From Planctomycetes bacterium MalM25 (lineage in GTDB: Bacteria > Planctomycetota > Planctomycetia > Pirellulales > Lacipirellulaceae), in NCBI GenBank assembly GCA_007745835.1, contig CP036424.1, forward strand, positions 186,001-250,000: a stretch of DNA of 64,000 bases, given 5' to 3'. A program made the translations under genes and the position numbers. The notes beneath the pieces are model-generated. The model ran no database searches. It saw only the letters and a program-made list of their open reading frames with translations, and was not told where the DNA came from. This document shows positions 24,747 through 33,857 of the stretch, piece after piece; position 1 is the stretch's first letter; every line of letters starts with the position of its first letter.

Positions 24747-27700
24747 ATGTCGACCAATCCGACGGATGACGATCGGGCCGCCGACGGCTCCACCGAACCG
24801 TCGGCGCCACCGTCGTTTCTGGGGCGGCAAACCTGGGGGCTCCCTCACTACTTGTGGATCGCCCTGGCGGTCACGTTCGCCCTGTGCTTCATCCCGCGGG
24901 GCGTGCGGTTCGCGCTGGCGAGCAACACCAACAAGGCCGAGGACTGGCTGCCGGCCAGCTACGCCGAGTCGGCGGACCTGCAATGGTTCCGCGACCACTT
25001 CGCCGGCGAAGCGTTCGTGCTGATCAGCTGGGAGGGCTGCACGCTCGGTGCGCCGCAGAAGCTCCAAGAGCTGCAGGCCGAGCTGGCCGCGGTGACGGAT
25101 GAAGAGGGGGGCTGGGCCTGGTACAAGCGGATCCTCAGCGGCCCCGACGCGATCGAGCAGCTCACGACCGGTCCGGCGGGGCTGTCGAACGCCGCCGCCC
25201 TCGCCCGCCTGGAGGGCGCTCTGGTCGGTCCGGTTCAGACCGACGAAGCGGGCCAGTCTTTGGGCGATGGTTCGCGGACGACTTGTCTGCTGGCGTACCT
25301 CGACGACAAGCTGACCGAGAACAACCTGCTGATGCGCCGCGCCGTCGAGCGCGTGCGCGACCTTGCCGTTGATGAGTGCAATGTGCCGCGCGCGGCAATC
25401 CACATGGGTGGGCCGCCCGTCGATAACATCACGATCGACGTCGAGGGGGAGAAGACGCTCATCCGGTTGGCTGGCTTGTCGGGCTTGGTCGGCATCGCGC
25501 TGGCCTACGCCTGCTTCCGCAGCCTCTACCTGACCGGCATGGTCTTCTGGGCCGCCGGGGCGAGCGCGGGCATGAGCCTGGCCCTGGTGTACTGGTTTGG
25601 TGGCTTCGAGAAGCTGCTGCTGGGTCTCGACCAGCCGCGCCTCGGCAAGGCGGACGCGATCCTCATGTCGATGCCGGCGGTGGTTTACGTGTTGGCGTTG
25701 TCCGGCGCGATCCACCTGGTGAACTACTACCGCGACGAGCGCCTCGCCCACGGGCTGTGGGGCGCCGTCGAGCGCGCCGTGAAGGTCGCATGGGGGCCCT
25801 GCCTGCTGGCGGCCATCACGACGGCCGTCGGGCTTGGCTCCCTCGGCGCTAGCGACATCCTCCCGATCCAGAAGTTCGGCATCTTCTCGGCGATCGGCGT
25901 GTTGGTCGCCGTCCTGCTCCTGTTCAGCATCCTGCCGGTCTTCCTGCACCGGTTTCCTCCCGACCAAGCCAACCTCGAAGGCCGCCGGAAGATTCGGCCG
26001 AGCTGGGGACCGACCTGGTGGAGGGCGTTTGTGCTCACCGCCGCCGCCCGAGCCGGCCGCCTCCAGGCATCGCTCGGCCGCTTGTGTGGTCGTCTGGCTC
26101 ACTTCGTCACGCGGCGACACGGGATAACGACCTGCCTGTGCCTTGCCGTGATGGCGGCCGTGGCGGTGGGGCTGACCAAGACCCGCACCTCGGTGCAGTT
26201 GCTCGGGCTGCTCGATGACGGGTGCGACCTGATCGTCGATTACCACTGGCTCGAGGGGAACCTCGGCAACCTGGTGCCGATGGAGGTGATCCTCGCCCTG
26301 GATGGCGACCAGCTCCGCTCGCCCGAAGAGCCCGCGGTCGATCCCGAGGCGGCGCCCGAGGACGCTCGCTACCGGATGACCATGTACGAGCGCTCGCAGC
26401 TCGTGCGGCGGGTGCAGTCGTCGGTCGAATCGCTCGACGAGATCAGCCGCGCCCTCTCCGCGGCGACCTTCTCGGCCGACCCGCAGACGGGCGGCTCCGC
26501 CTCGGTGCGGGGGGGGGTCGAGTACGCGACCTCGGCCAAGCTCGAGGAGTCGCGCGAGAGCCTCAAGGACTACCTCCGCAAAGAACGCGACACCGAAAGC
26601 CAACCGACCGGCCGCGAGGTGTGGCGAGTCAGCGCCCGGGTAACCGCCTTGGGCGAGGTCGACTACGGCACGTTTGTTGAGGATCTCAAGGCGCGGGTCG
26701 AGCCGGAGTTGGACGCTTACCGTTTGCGTGACAAACTGGTCAAGCAGCTTGCGGAGCGGGGGGTCGAGCTTCGCGGGGCGCGGGTCGGGGTGATCACCGA
26801 TAAGAACGACCCCGAGAACCCACGCTTGCCGGTCGCCGGCACCGATGCGGCTCGGCTGGTCGATCTGCTCAAGTCGTCCGCAGGTGTCTCGCTGACGGTC
26901 TACCCGGTCGCGAAGCACGAAGCCGAAGACGCCGACACCCAAGCCAAACGCCGCGGTCAGCTCGCCAAGTTCGACGCGCTGGTCGCTCTCGACGAAGCGG
27001 TTGCGGAAAGGCTGGCTTCCGGCGAAGGGGAGCCCTTGAACATCGAGGTTCTGAAGCTCGACCCCCCCCCCGCGGAGCGGCTCGCGGCGACCGAGTCGAT
27101 GTCGGTCTACACGGGCGTTGTGCCGCTGGTCTACAAGACGCAGCGCGAGCTGCTCACGAGCCTCAAGGAGAGCATCCTGTGGGCGACCGGGCTGATCGCC
27201 ATCGTGATGGTCTTCGTGCTCCGCAGCCCGCTGGCGGGGATCGCGTCGATGATCCCGAACGTCTTCCCGATCGTGATGGTGTTCGGCGCGCTCGGCTGGT
27301 ACGGCTTCAAGATCGACATCGGCACGATGATGACCGCGAGCGTCGCGCTCGGCGTGGCGGTCGACGACACGCTGCACTTCGTCACTTGGTTCAGTCGCGG
27401 CATCCGCCAGGGCCTCGATCGCCGCTCCGCCACGGAGCAGGCGTACGAGCGGTGCGCCACGGCGATGACGCAGACGACCCTGATCGGCGGGCTCGGCCTG
27501 GCGGTCTTCGCCGTCAGCACCTTCACGCCGACACAGCAGTTCGGCAGCCTGATGATCACGATGCTCGCCACGGCGTTGGTGGGCGACCTGATCCTGCTGC
27601 CCGCGTTGCTTTGCGGGCCGCTGGGTCGCTTCTTCGCCCCCGGCGCGCCGGCCCTGCCGCCCGACGGAGACCCGTCCGGCGATGGGGACGCCGTCCCTTT

Positions 27701-27923
27701 CGTGCGGACGGCTCAGCCCACGCCGGTTGAGCCGCCCCCGCCCGCCCCTTCGCCCGAGCCCGTAGCGGCCGCGCCCGCCGAGGAGCCCGCCAGCCCGCCC
27801 GAAGCGGTGGCGGATCCGACTCCCGAATCGGCCTCGGAGGAGCCCCTGTCGCCCGCGAACGCCGCCCTGAGGTCGAAGCTGCAGGGCTTCCGGCGGCGAT
27901 CCGCGACCGATTCTTCTTCCTGA
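24747..27923 (+). CDS. RND/MMPL-family transporter
   Basis: 1058 residues. A membrane helix near the start is followed by a large periplasmic loop. Then come two blocks of membrane helices (about 225-390 and 800-965), each with the RND/MMPL pattern: helices such as LVGIALAYACFRSLYLTGMV, and the second block SIPNVFPI/GWYGFKIDIGTMMTASVALG followed by AVDDTLHFVTWF. That VDDTLHF is the conserved proton-relay-like region. The C-terminal 90 residues are a Pro/Ala/Glu-rich cytoplasmic tail. MMPL proteins export lipids or hydrophobic compounds, but the substrate here is not known. An S41 protease gene follows 82 bases downstream on the same strand. Confidence 0.85.
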   Translation: MSTNPTDDDRAADGSTEPSAPPSFLGRQTWGLPHYLWIALAVTFALCFIPRGVRFALASNTNKAEDWLPASYAESADLQWFRDHFAGEAFVLISWEGCTLGAPQKLQELQAELAAVTDEEGGWAWYKRILSGPDAIEQLTTGPAGLSNAAALARLEGALVGPVQTDEAGQSLGDGSRTTCLLAYLDDKLTENNLLMRRAVERVRDLAVDECNVPRAAIHMGGPPVDNITIDVEGEKTLIRLAGLSGLVGIALAYACFRSLYLTGMVFWAAGASAGMSLALVYWFGGFEKLLLGLDQPRLGKADAILMSMPAVVYVLALSGAIHLVNYYRDERLAHGLWGAVERAVKVAWGPCLLAAITTAVGLGSLGASDILPIQKFGIFSAIGVLVAVLLLFSILPVFLHRFPPDQANLEGRRKIRPSWGPTWWRAFVLTAAARAGRLQASLGRLCGRLAHFVTRRHGITTCLCLAVMAAVAVGLTKTRTSVQLLGLLDDGCDLIVDYHWLEGNLGNLVPMEVILALDGDQLRSPEEPAVDPEAAPEDARYRMTMYERSQLVRRVQSSVESLDEISRALSAATFSADPQTGGSASVRGGVEYATSAKLEESRESLKDYLRKERDTESQPTGREVWRVSARVTALGEVDYGTFVEDLKARVEPELDAYRLRDKLVKQLAERGVELRGARVGVITDKNDPENPRLPVAGTDAARLVDLLKSSAGVSLTVYPVAKHEAEDADTQAKRRGQLAKFDALVALDEAVAERLASGEGEPLNIEVLKLDPPPAERLAATESMSVYTGVVPLVYKTQRELLTSLKESILWATGLIAIVMVFVLRSPLAGIASMIPNVFPIVMVFGALGWYGFKIDIGTMMTASVALGVAVDDTLHFVTWFSRGIRQGLDRRSATEQAYERCATAMTQTTLIGGLGLAVFAVSTFTPTQQFGSLMITMLATALVGDLILLPALLCGPLGRFFAPGAPALPPDGDPSGDGDAVPFVRTAQPTPVEPPPPAPSPEPVAAAPAEEPASPPEAVADPTPESASEEPLSPANAALRSKLQGFRRRSATDSSS

Positions 27924-27936
27924 TCGCCGCGGGCGC

Positions 27937-27966
27937 TTGGAACGGGGCGTGTCGTAAGGCGATACT
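27937..27966 (+). promoter_or_regulatory. Possible promoter of the S41 protease gene
   Basis: TTGGAA (27937-27942) and GATACT (27961-27966) are 18 bases apart; the ATG is 40 bases downstream. The match is moderate. It allows expression apart from the transporter, but readthrough is also possible. Confidence 0.3.
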
Positions 27967-28005
27967 GGTCGGACTCGCCCCGCCCCCTTCGATTGACCCG
28001 CTTCC

Positions 28006-29334
28006 ATGTCGCGACGCAATCTGTCGGTGCTGTTCGCCGCGCTCGCGATCGGGCTCCTGTGCTACTCCCGCGCGGATCGCAACCCGTACGCGCGCTACAC
28101 GAGCCGGGCCTTCGAGCTGATCGACGACCTCGCGTTGGAAGAGCCGCCCGACGACGAGCTGTTCGCCGGCGCCGTGCGTGGCATGGTGGGCGTGCTGCGA
28201 CAGCGGGGGGATGTCCATTCCGGTTACCTCGAACCGACCTCTGCCGAGCCCCTCCGCGCGGAGATGCGCCAGGAGTTCGGCGGCGTTGGCGTGCGGGTTG
28301 GTCTCGAGGGCGACCCGCCGCGGGTGACGGTCGTCGAACCCCCCCAGCCGGGCACGCCCGCGTACGCGTCGCCGATCCGTGCTCGGGACGTGATCCTCTC
28401 GATCGACGGCTTCGACACCGAGGGCGCCGACTTGGCGACCGTCGTCGGCCACATGCGGGGCCCGGTGGGCGAGCCGGTCGAGGTCGCCGTGCGCCACGCC
28501 GACACGACCGAAGAGTCCTTCCGCCTAGTGCGCGAGGTGATCCGCGTGCCGTCGGTCATCGGCGATCGCCGCACGGCGGAGGGCGGTTGGCTCTTCCCCC
28601 TGGAAGAGGAGCCGCGCGTCGCGCTGGTGCGTCTCACCACGTTCGGCAATCGCACGACCGAGGAATTGGAGCGGACGCTCCGAGAGGCGATCGACTCCGG
28701 CGTCGAGGCGGTGGTCCTCGACGTGCGTCTCAACGCGGGCGGCGCTCTCGACACGGCGATCGGGGTGACCGGCCTGTTCCTCCCCGAAGGGGCGGCGATC
28801 GTCTCCACCCGCGGGCGCGGCGGGCGCGTGGTCGATCGCTTCGCGGCCACCGCCGACGGGCCCTTCCTCGATCTGCCCCTCGCGGTGTTGATCGACGGCG
28901 ACACGGCGAGCGCCAGCGAGATCGTCGCCGCCGCGTTGCAGGACCACGACCGGGCGACCGTCTTCGGGTCGCGTTCGTTCGGCAAAGGGACCGTGCAGCA
29001 GCTCCTCTCGCTCGAAGCGGGTCGCAGCCTGCTGAAACTGACGGCTGCCAGCTACTGGCGCCCCAGCGGCGTGAACATCCACCGCCTGCCCGGCACACCC
29101 GACGACGAGCCCTGGGGCGTGTCGCCGAAGTCGGCGAACGCGGTCTCGCTAACGGACGAACAGCGGACCGCCTGGTTCGAGTGGCGGCGGCAACGCGACC
29201 TGCTCGCCGTGGAAGGAGCCGAACCGGCCGAGCCCCCCGCACCCGCCCCGCTGGAGGCTGACACGATCTTAACGCGGGCGGTTGAGCATCTGCTGGAAGG
29301 GATGGAATCCGCTCAGGGCGACGCGGCCCCGTAG
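28006..29334 (+). CDS. S41 C-terminal processing peptidase
   Basis: 442 residues. An N-terminal membrane anchor/signal (LSVLFAALAIGLLCYS) leads to a PDZ domain (about 85-165; FGGVGVRVGLEG, IRARDVILSIDG) and then the S41 catalytic core (200-370). The catalytic serine lies in TASASEIV (Ser302/304) and the lysine base is Lys327 in RSFGKGTVQQ. These serine-lysine proteases trim or degrade periplasmic proteins from the C-terminus. The Pro/Ala tail is extra. A near operon with the MMPL transporter suggests shared envelope work, but that is inference. Confidence 0.9.
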   Translation: MSRRNLSVLFAALAIGLLCYSRADRNPYARYTSRAFELIDDLALEEPPDDELFAGAVRGMVGVLRQRGDVHSGYLEPTSAEPLRAEMRQEFGGVGVRVGLEGDPPRVTVVEPPQPGTPAYASPIRARDVILSIDGFDTEGADLATVVGHMRGPVGEPVEVAVRHADTTEESFRLVREVIRVPSVIGDRRTAEGGWLFPLEEEPRVALVRLTTFGNRTTEELERTLREAIDSGVEAVVLDVRLNAGGALDTAIGVTGLFLPEGAAIVSTRGRGGRVVDRFAATADGPFLDLPLAVLIDGDTASASEIVAAALQDHDRATVFGSRSFGKGTVQQLLSLEAGRSLLKLTAASYWRPSGVNIHRLPGTPDDEPWGVSPKSANAVSLTDEQRTAWFEWRRQRDLLAVEGAEPAEPPAPAPLEADTILTRAVEHLLEGMESAQGDAAP

Positions 29335-29351
29335 AAGCAAGGACGCGGGAA

Positions 29352-29379
29352 AACCGCCTGTCGGGCGTCACCGACGGTT
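29352..29379 (+). terminator. Hairpin after the S41 protease gene
   Basis: GTCGG-6-CCGAC (29360-29364/29371-29375) is a perfect stem. Outer AACC/GGTT (29352-29355/29376-29379) extends it past a 4-base bulge. It lies 18 bases after the stop; only TTCTTGG follows, so Rho-independent activity is uncertain. Confidence 0.35.
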
Positions 29380-29455
29380 CTTGGTTGGCCTATCTCGGAA
29401 ACAGACTGTCCCGCAAGCGGTTGGCAGCGGGACCACGAGATCGAAGAGGCGAGTC

Positions 29456-31624
29456 ATGAACCAGGCGCAAGAAGACCGACGATTCTCCCGTTACGCCCCG
29501 ATCCTCGCCCTCGGCGTGCTCGTCACGCTGGCGCCCGCGGCGTTGGCGGATCGCTCCTGGGTCGGTCCAAACCTGGGCGTCTGGTCCGACGCGGGAAACT
29601 GGAGCCCCGGTGGCGTGCCCGGCGCGGCCGACATCGCCCGCATCGGCAACCTGCCGGGCGTTGATGGTGACTGGGTCTACCTCGACCAAGACGACGTCGT
29701 TGCGGGCCTGCGGGTCACCGACACGATGCACTTCCGCTCGGAGGGCTACAAGCTGACCGTGCTGGGCGAGACGTTGGTCTCGGGCCAGGAGGGCGAGGAC
29801 GAGCTCGAGAAGCACTCGCGCATGCGGATCGAGGAGGGGCCGCACGCGATCGACTTCGACACGGACAAGCTCACCCTCAGCAACGGCGGCTACTTCACCC
29901 AGGACGGGGGCATGATGGAGGTCGACGAGCGGTTTCACATCGGCTCCGATTCGCGCTACGCCGGCCACGGCACGGTCCGCTTCGGAGACAGCGGCTTGGT
30001 CTTCCGTAACGAGAGCATCCTCTCGGTGAACGATTCGGCCGACCCGGTCGGCCTCACGTTCGACGTGATCAACGGCGGCGTGCTCGACCTGGACGGGCTG
30101 ACCGGCGAGGGGCGGATCTACGTGTACGGCGCCCTGGACGACGACCCCAACACGAGCCGCTTGACGATCAATGGCGGCACGATCGCCGACCCGGTGAACA
30201 GCACCGTCCGCATCGGCCGCAACGGGCGGCTGCAGATGAACACCGAGGCTCCCTGGGAGATGGCCGACGGCAGCCTGCTTAAGTTCACCGGCAGCCTCTA
30301 CGACGACGAGACCGGCCACGGCCGCCTCGGCGGCCAGCACGTGACCCTCGGGGGCGTCGTTTCGACCTCGATCGCCGGGTTTGGCTGGATCGAATCCGAC
30401 GCCACCTTCGAGCCGACGGCCGAGGTTCATGTTCCCGAGAGGGCGAATCTGGTCCTCGGAGGCCAGACGGTCGTTAACGGCGGCGAGTTCAACGTCGGCG
30501 ACGACGGCAATCTGCATTTCGGGGACGCCGAGGTTAACGGCGGCGTGTTTAACACGGCGAGCACGACCTCGAGCTTGAGCCGCCTCGCCTTTGGCGGAGA
30601 CACGAGCTTCTCGGGCGACATCGTCGTCAACGGCGCCGCGCTCCAGAACGGCGACGTCACCGTCAATTCGCCCGCGACCCTCACCGCGACCCGTTTCAAC
30701 ATGAACGGTTCTTTCGTGGGCAAGCCTCACTGGGACATCAACCACGCGTTGACGCTCAACGCGAGCTACATCAGCTCGGGCACGAGCAATCGCTTCCGCA
30801 AATCGATCGACATCAGCGGGACGCTTCTCTCGCGGCTCGACCTCAACCTTGACGACCCCACTGAGTCTTGGGAAATGGACGGCGAGATGCACCTGGGGGG
30901 GAACATCGCGTTCTACGTGAACCGCTTGGCTGGCTCGCCGATGCGGATGACCGGTGAGCTGGAGGTCTCGTCCAAAGCGGGGATCTCCGCCGACACAACT
31001 CTCGCCGCCGCGTCGACGACCACGCTCCAAGACGCCAACGACCAGCTCCGCTTCACGGGTGTCAGCCGTGTCGAGGCGGGCGCCGGGTTTGTCGGCTGGG
31101 GCGACCTGGTCGTCGGTGGGGCCTCCGGCCACCTCACCCTCGACGACGGCGCCAACACCGTAGACGTCGGTCTGGTGAACCAAGGCCTGCTCGACGTCGA
31201 CGATCGGGCGGGAATCGCCACGGTCGATCGCTTCACCAACGGCGTAAACGGCACGCTCGCGATCGACCTGGGGGGACACCTCATCGGCGACGAGTTTGAC
31301 CACCTGCTGGTAGCTGGCGTCGCGGAGATCGATGGCGTCCTGGGGGTCGATCTCCTGGCCGACGAGTTCGGCGTGCCGACGTTCCTGCCCCAGGTGGGGG
31401 ACGAATTCATGATCCTCTCCTCGCAGGGCGGCGTGAGCGGCGCGTTCGCCGGCGTCCTCCCCACGATCGCCGGCGGCATGGCTTACGGCTGGGAGGTCCT
31501 CTACCACCCGCACGACGTGACCATCCGCCTGGCGAGTGTTGGCTCCGCCGTGCCCGAACCCACGACCGGCCTGATGGCCGCCTGCCTGCTGGCGATGGCG
31601 GCGTACGGTGCGCCCCGTCGATGA
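29456..31624 (+). CDS. Large PEP-CTERM secreted protein
   Basis: 722 residues from ATG MNQAQEDRRF, with GAAGAGGCGAG just upstream. A long signal peptide (YAPILALGVLVTLAPAALA) precedes WVGPNLGVWSDAGNWSPGGVPG, the start of the planctomycete autotransporter-like/GNWS repeat proteins. Long beta-rich repeat regions follow (NGGVFNTAS, NGGEFNVGD), suggesting a beta-helix. The C-terminus is a PEP-CTERM signal: VPEPTTGLMAACLLAMAAYGAPRR in two pieces (PEP box, helix, Arg pair). Likely surface-sorted. It shares its repeat logic with the protein at 14322-15752 but has no dockerin loop. Confidence 0.85.
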   Translation: MNQAQEDRRFSRYAPILALGVLVTLAPAALADRSWVGPNLGVWSDAGNWSPGGVPGAADIARIGNLPGVDGDWVYLDQDDVVAGLRVTDTMHFRSEGYKLTVLGETLVSGQEGEDELEKHSRMRIEEGPHAIDFDTDKLTLSNGGYFTQDGGMMEVDERFHIGSDSRYAGHGTVRFGDSGLVFRNESILSVNDSADPVGLTFDVINGGVLDLDGLTGEGRIYVYGALDDDPNTSRLTINGGTIADPVNSTVRIGRNGRLQMNTEAPWEMADGSLLKFTGSLYDDETGHGRLGGQHVTLGGVVSTSIAGFGWIESDATFEPTAEVHVPERANLVLGGQTVVNGGEFNVGDDGNLHFGDAEVNGGVFNTASTTSSLSRLAFGGDTSFSGDIVVNGAALQNGDVTVNSPATLTATRFNMNGSFVGKPHWDINHALTLNASYISSGTSNRFRKSIDISGTLLSRLDLNLDDPTESWEMDGEMHLGGNIAFYVNRLAGSPMRMTGELEVSSKAGISADTTLAAASTTTLQDANDQLRFTGVSRVEAGAGFVGWGDLVVGGASGHLTLDDGANTVDVGLVNQGLLDVDDRAGIATVDRFTNGVNGTLAIDLGGHLIGDEFDHLLVAGVAEIDGVLGVDLLADEFGVPTFLPQVGDEFMILSSQGGVSGAFAGVLPTIAGGMAYGWEVLYHPHDVTIRLASVGSAVPEPTTGLMAACLLAMAAYGAPRR

Positions 31625-31974
31625 GGCGCGACGGGGCGTGAGGCCGAGGGGCCGCCGGCGCGACGGCGTTGGCGGCCTCTTGCTTGCGCCGATGGCGCCA
31701 ACGCGTTTGCAACTCTTACCAGGCAAACGCTTCAAAGGGTGTGGTTGGGCCGGTTTCTCCGGGGTTTCGGGGCCGTTTGTGCGTTTGGCACGGGGTGTGC
31801 TTTTCCATCGGGTGAGGGGACGCAGCTCGTGGGACGAGCCGCAACACGCCTCGCTGGTCGACGCCCCGCGCCGGCCGTGCCGCTCAACGCCAACCCCAGC
31901 TCGGCTTGAGCCCGCGGCGCCGGTCGACCCCTTTTCAGAACAACTCATCCATACGGAATATCAAGGGAATCGCC
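31625..31974. other. Intergenic region with a strong hairpin
   Basis: GGCCGCC (31650-31656) pairs with GGCGGCC (31671-31677), followed by TCTTGCTTG; this is a possible terminator of the PEP-CTERM gene. The next 250 bases have no gene-like pattern. AAGGGA seven bases before the ATG at 31975 is the ribosome site of the small protein that follows. Confidence 0.45.
31650..31677 (+). terminator. Hairpin after the large PEP-CTERM gene
   Basis: A 7-bp GC stem (GGCCGCC/GGCGGCC) with a 14-base loop lies 25 bases past the stop codon. The following TCTTGCTTG is only weakly T-rich. It is a likely terminator by position. Confidence 0.4.
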
Positions 31975-32313
31975 ATGGTCACCGCCCCGAAGATTCGCTG
32001 CGTTGTTGTTGTCGCCGGTACCGAAAACGACGGCATGTCCGCACGCTATCAACCCCGCTTCCGCCCCAGCGACCTCGTTCCCTGGGCCGACCCGCACATC
32101 CGCTCGCTCATCGAGCAGCTGCAAGACGAGATCCGCGAGGAAGCCTCAACGCCTGGCGAGACCTCTTCGGAAGCTTCGCCCCGCGCCGAAGAACCCACCC
32201 TTGAGGAGCTGACGCTCGATTGGGGCTTCGACGACCGCGATCGCGAAGAGGCCGAGCGCTTCGCCGCCGCGTTCGAGGCGGACTTCGTCGGCTTCGGTGG
32301 CCGCCGGTTCTGA
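31975..32313 (+). CDS. Small acidic hypothetical protein
   Basis: 112 residues from ATG MVTAPKIRCVVVVAG, with AAGGGA seven bases upstream; a second ATG 20 codons on (MSARYQPRFR) could also serve. The body is Glu/Asp-rich with a helical stretch IRSLIEQLQDEIREEA and ends EADFVGFGGRRF. No domain was recognised. The gap to convergent folC is 104 bases. Confidence 0.55.
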   Translation: MVTAPKIRCVVVVAGTENDGMSARYQPRFRPSDLVPWADPHIRSLIEQLQDEIREEASTPGETSSEASPRAEEPTLEELTLDWGFDDRDREEAERFAAAFEADFVGFGGRRF

Positions 32314-32417
32314 TCGTGAACTCTTGAGTACGTCCCGGGGGGACGAAACGGGCGTGGCAAGGCGCGAGACCCAGCCGCCACGCCCCCGAAGGGTTGTGGT
32401 CGCTGAGCGGCAAGGAT

Positions 32418-33821
32418 TCAGGGCCGCTCGGCGAGGACCAGCCGCCGCGCCTCGGCGGCGAAGAGCAGGGAGCCGGCGAAGACGACCGCCCCCGCTCCGG
32501 TGGCCAGTTCTTTGGCTTTACGGAAGGCCTCCGCGGGGGCCGGTTCGATCGACACCGAGTCGGTGATCCGGGCGGCGACCGCGGCGATCTCGCCCGGGTC
32601 GGCCGCCCGTGGGTTGTCGAGGTAGCGGGTCGCCAGGACGTGACCGAAGCGTTGCGCGAGCGGCTCGAGGATGGCAGCCAGATCTTTGTCGTCACTGATG
32701 GCGACAACCAGCACCCGCCGCTCGCGCGGCGTTCCGGGCAGCAGGCCGTCGAGCGCCTCGGCCAAGGCCCGGGCCGAGGCGTCGTTGTGGGCGCCGTCGA
32801 CGACGACGGGGGGCACGCCCTCGAACCGCTCCAGCCGCGCCGGTAATCGACCCGCTGCGATCCCGTGCCGGCGCGCCTCGATCGGCAAATCCCAACCCGC
32901 ATTGGCTAAGGTTCCCAAGGCAGCCAACGCGACCGCAGCGTTCTGCGCCTGAGCCCCGCCCGGGAGGGCTGGGAGGATGTCTTCGATCGTTTCGGTTGAT
33001 CCGTCGGGCTGGGTTTGGGTGAACACCCACGACGGACGTCGCGGGCTCGCCGTTTGGTTCTGTGGGCTCGCCGTTGAATGGTTGGTTGGCTCGATGTGGA
33101 AGTCGCGCTCGCGCACCATGAGTGGGCAGCCGCGTTCCGACGCGATCCGGGCGATCACGTCGCCCGCTTCGCTGTCGGCGACGCCCGACACGCAGGGCAC
33201 GCCCGCCTTGAGGATGCCCGCTTTCTCGGCGGCGATCGCGGCGCGGGTCGGGCCGAGCTGCTTCGTGTGGTCGAGGCTGATGCTCGTGATCGCCGTCAAC
33301 GCGGGCGTGACGATGTTCGTCGAGTCGAGTCGTCCGCCGAGGCCGACCTCCAGGACGACCGCATCGACCCCTCGGTCGGCGAAGTGGGCGAGGGCCATCG
33401 CCGTTGTCAGGTCGAAGAAGGTCGGCCCGGCGCCAAGTTCGTGGTCCATCGCCTCGGCGTGGGGGCGGACGCGCTCTACGAGGCCGACCAACTCCGCCGC
33501 GGGGCACGGCTCGCCGCCGACGGCGAAGCGCTCTTCCAAACGGTCGAGGTGCGGCGAGCTGTACACGCCGGTTGTGTGGCCGGCCGCTTGCAGCGCGGCG
33601 GCGATCATCGCCCCGGTCGAGCCTTTCCCTTTGGTGCCGGCGAGGTGGACGATCTTCAGCCCCTCTTGTGGGTCGTCCAGCCGGCGGAGCAGCTCGCGGA
33701 CCGCGTCGAGCTTGAACGCCTGCTCGGCGTAGGGGACCGGGCGGGTCCGCTCGTAGTTGATGCGCCCCATCAGCCAGGCGATGGCGTCGTCGCGGGCGGC
33801 GTCGTAGGTTGGGGGGCTCAC
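32418..33821 (-). CDS. folC: Folylpolyglutamate synthase/dihydrofolate synthase FolC
   Basis: 467 residues from a GTG. The ATP loop GTKGKGST (about 61-68) and the following SSPHLDRLEERF mark the Mur ligase-like FolC. Further marks are DSTNIVTP, LDHTKQLGPT and, in the C-terminal domain, VVDGAHNDASA. It adds glutamates to folates and, in bifunctional bacterial enzymes, also makes dihydrofolate. Divergent from the ClpP-like gene with 36 bases between starts, so the promoters overlap. Confidence 0.95.
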   Translation of the reverse strand: MSPPTYDAARDDAIAWLMGRINYERTRPVPYAEQAFKLDAVRELLRRLDDPQEGLKIVHLAGTKGKGSTGAMIAAALQAAGHTTGVYSSPHLDRLEERFAVGGEPCPAAELVGLVERVRPHAEAMDHELGAGPTFFDLTTAMALAHFADRGVDAVVLEVGLGGRLDSTNIVTPALTAITSISLDHTKQLGPTRAAIAAEKAGILKAGVPCVSGVADSEAGDVIARIASERGCPLMVRERDFHIEPTNHSTASPQNQTASPRRPSWVFTQTQPDGSTETIEDILPALPGGAQAQNAAVALAALGTLANAGWDLPIEARRHGIAAGRLPARLERFEGVPPVVVDGAHNDASARALAEALDGLLPGTPRERRVLVVAISDDKDLAAILEPLAQRFGHVLATRYLDNPRAADPGEIAAVAARITDSVSIEPAPAEAFRKAKELATGAGAVVFAGSLLFAAEARRLVLAERP

Positions 33822-33857
33822 GCTTGGAGACTCTAACCAGCCCGACCCCGCTCGACT

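Noticed and set aside
24711-28019. A very long minus-strand open frame opposite the MMPL transporter
   Set aside because: It is the mirror of GC-rich coding sequence, with no recognisable domain and low-complexity Arg/Gly/Asp content.
29335-29455. Cyclic-di-GMP riboswitch before the PEP-CTERM gene
   Set aside because: The conserved CACGCACAGGGCAAACC-type core is missing; only a terminator-like hairpin is present.
29390-31948. A long minus-strand open frame opposite the PEP-CTERM gene
   Set aside because: The plus-strand frame has a signal peptide and sorting signal; the minus frame shows only shadow composition.
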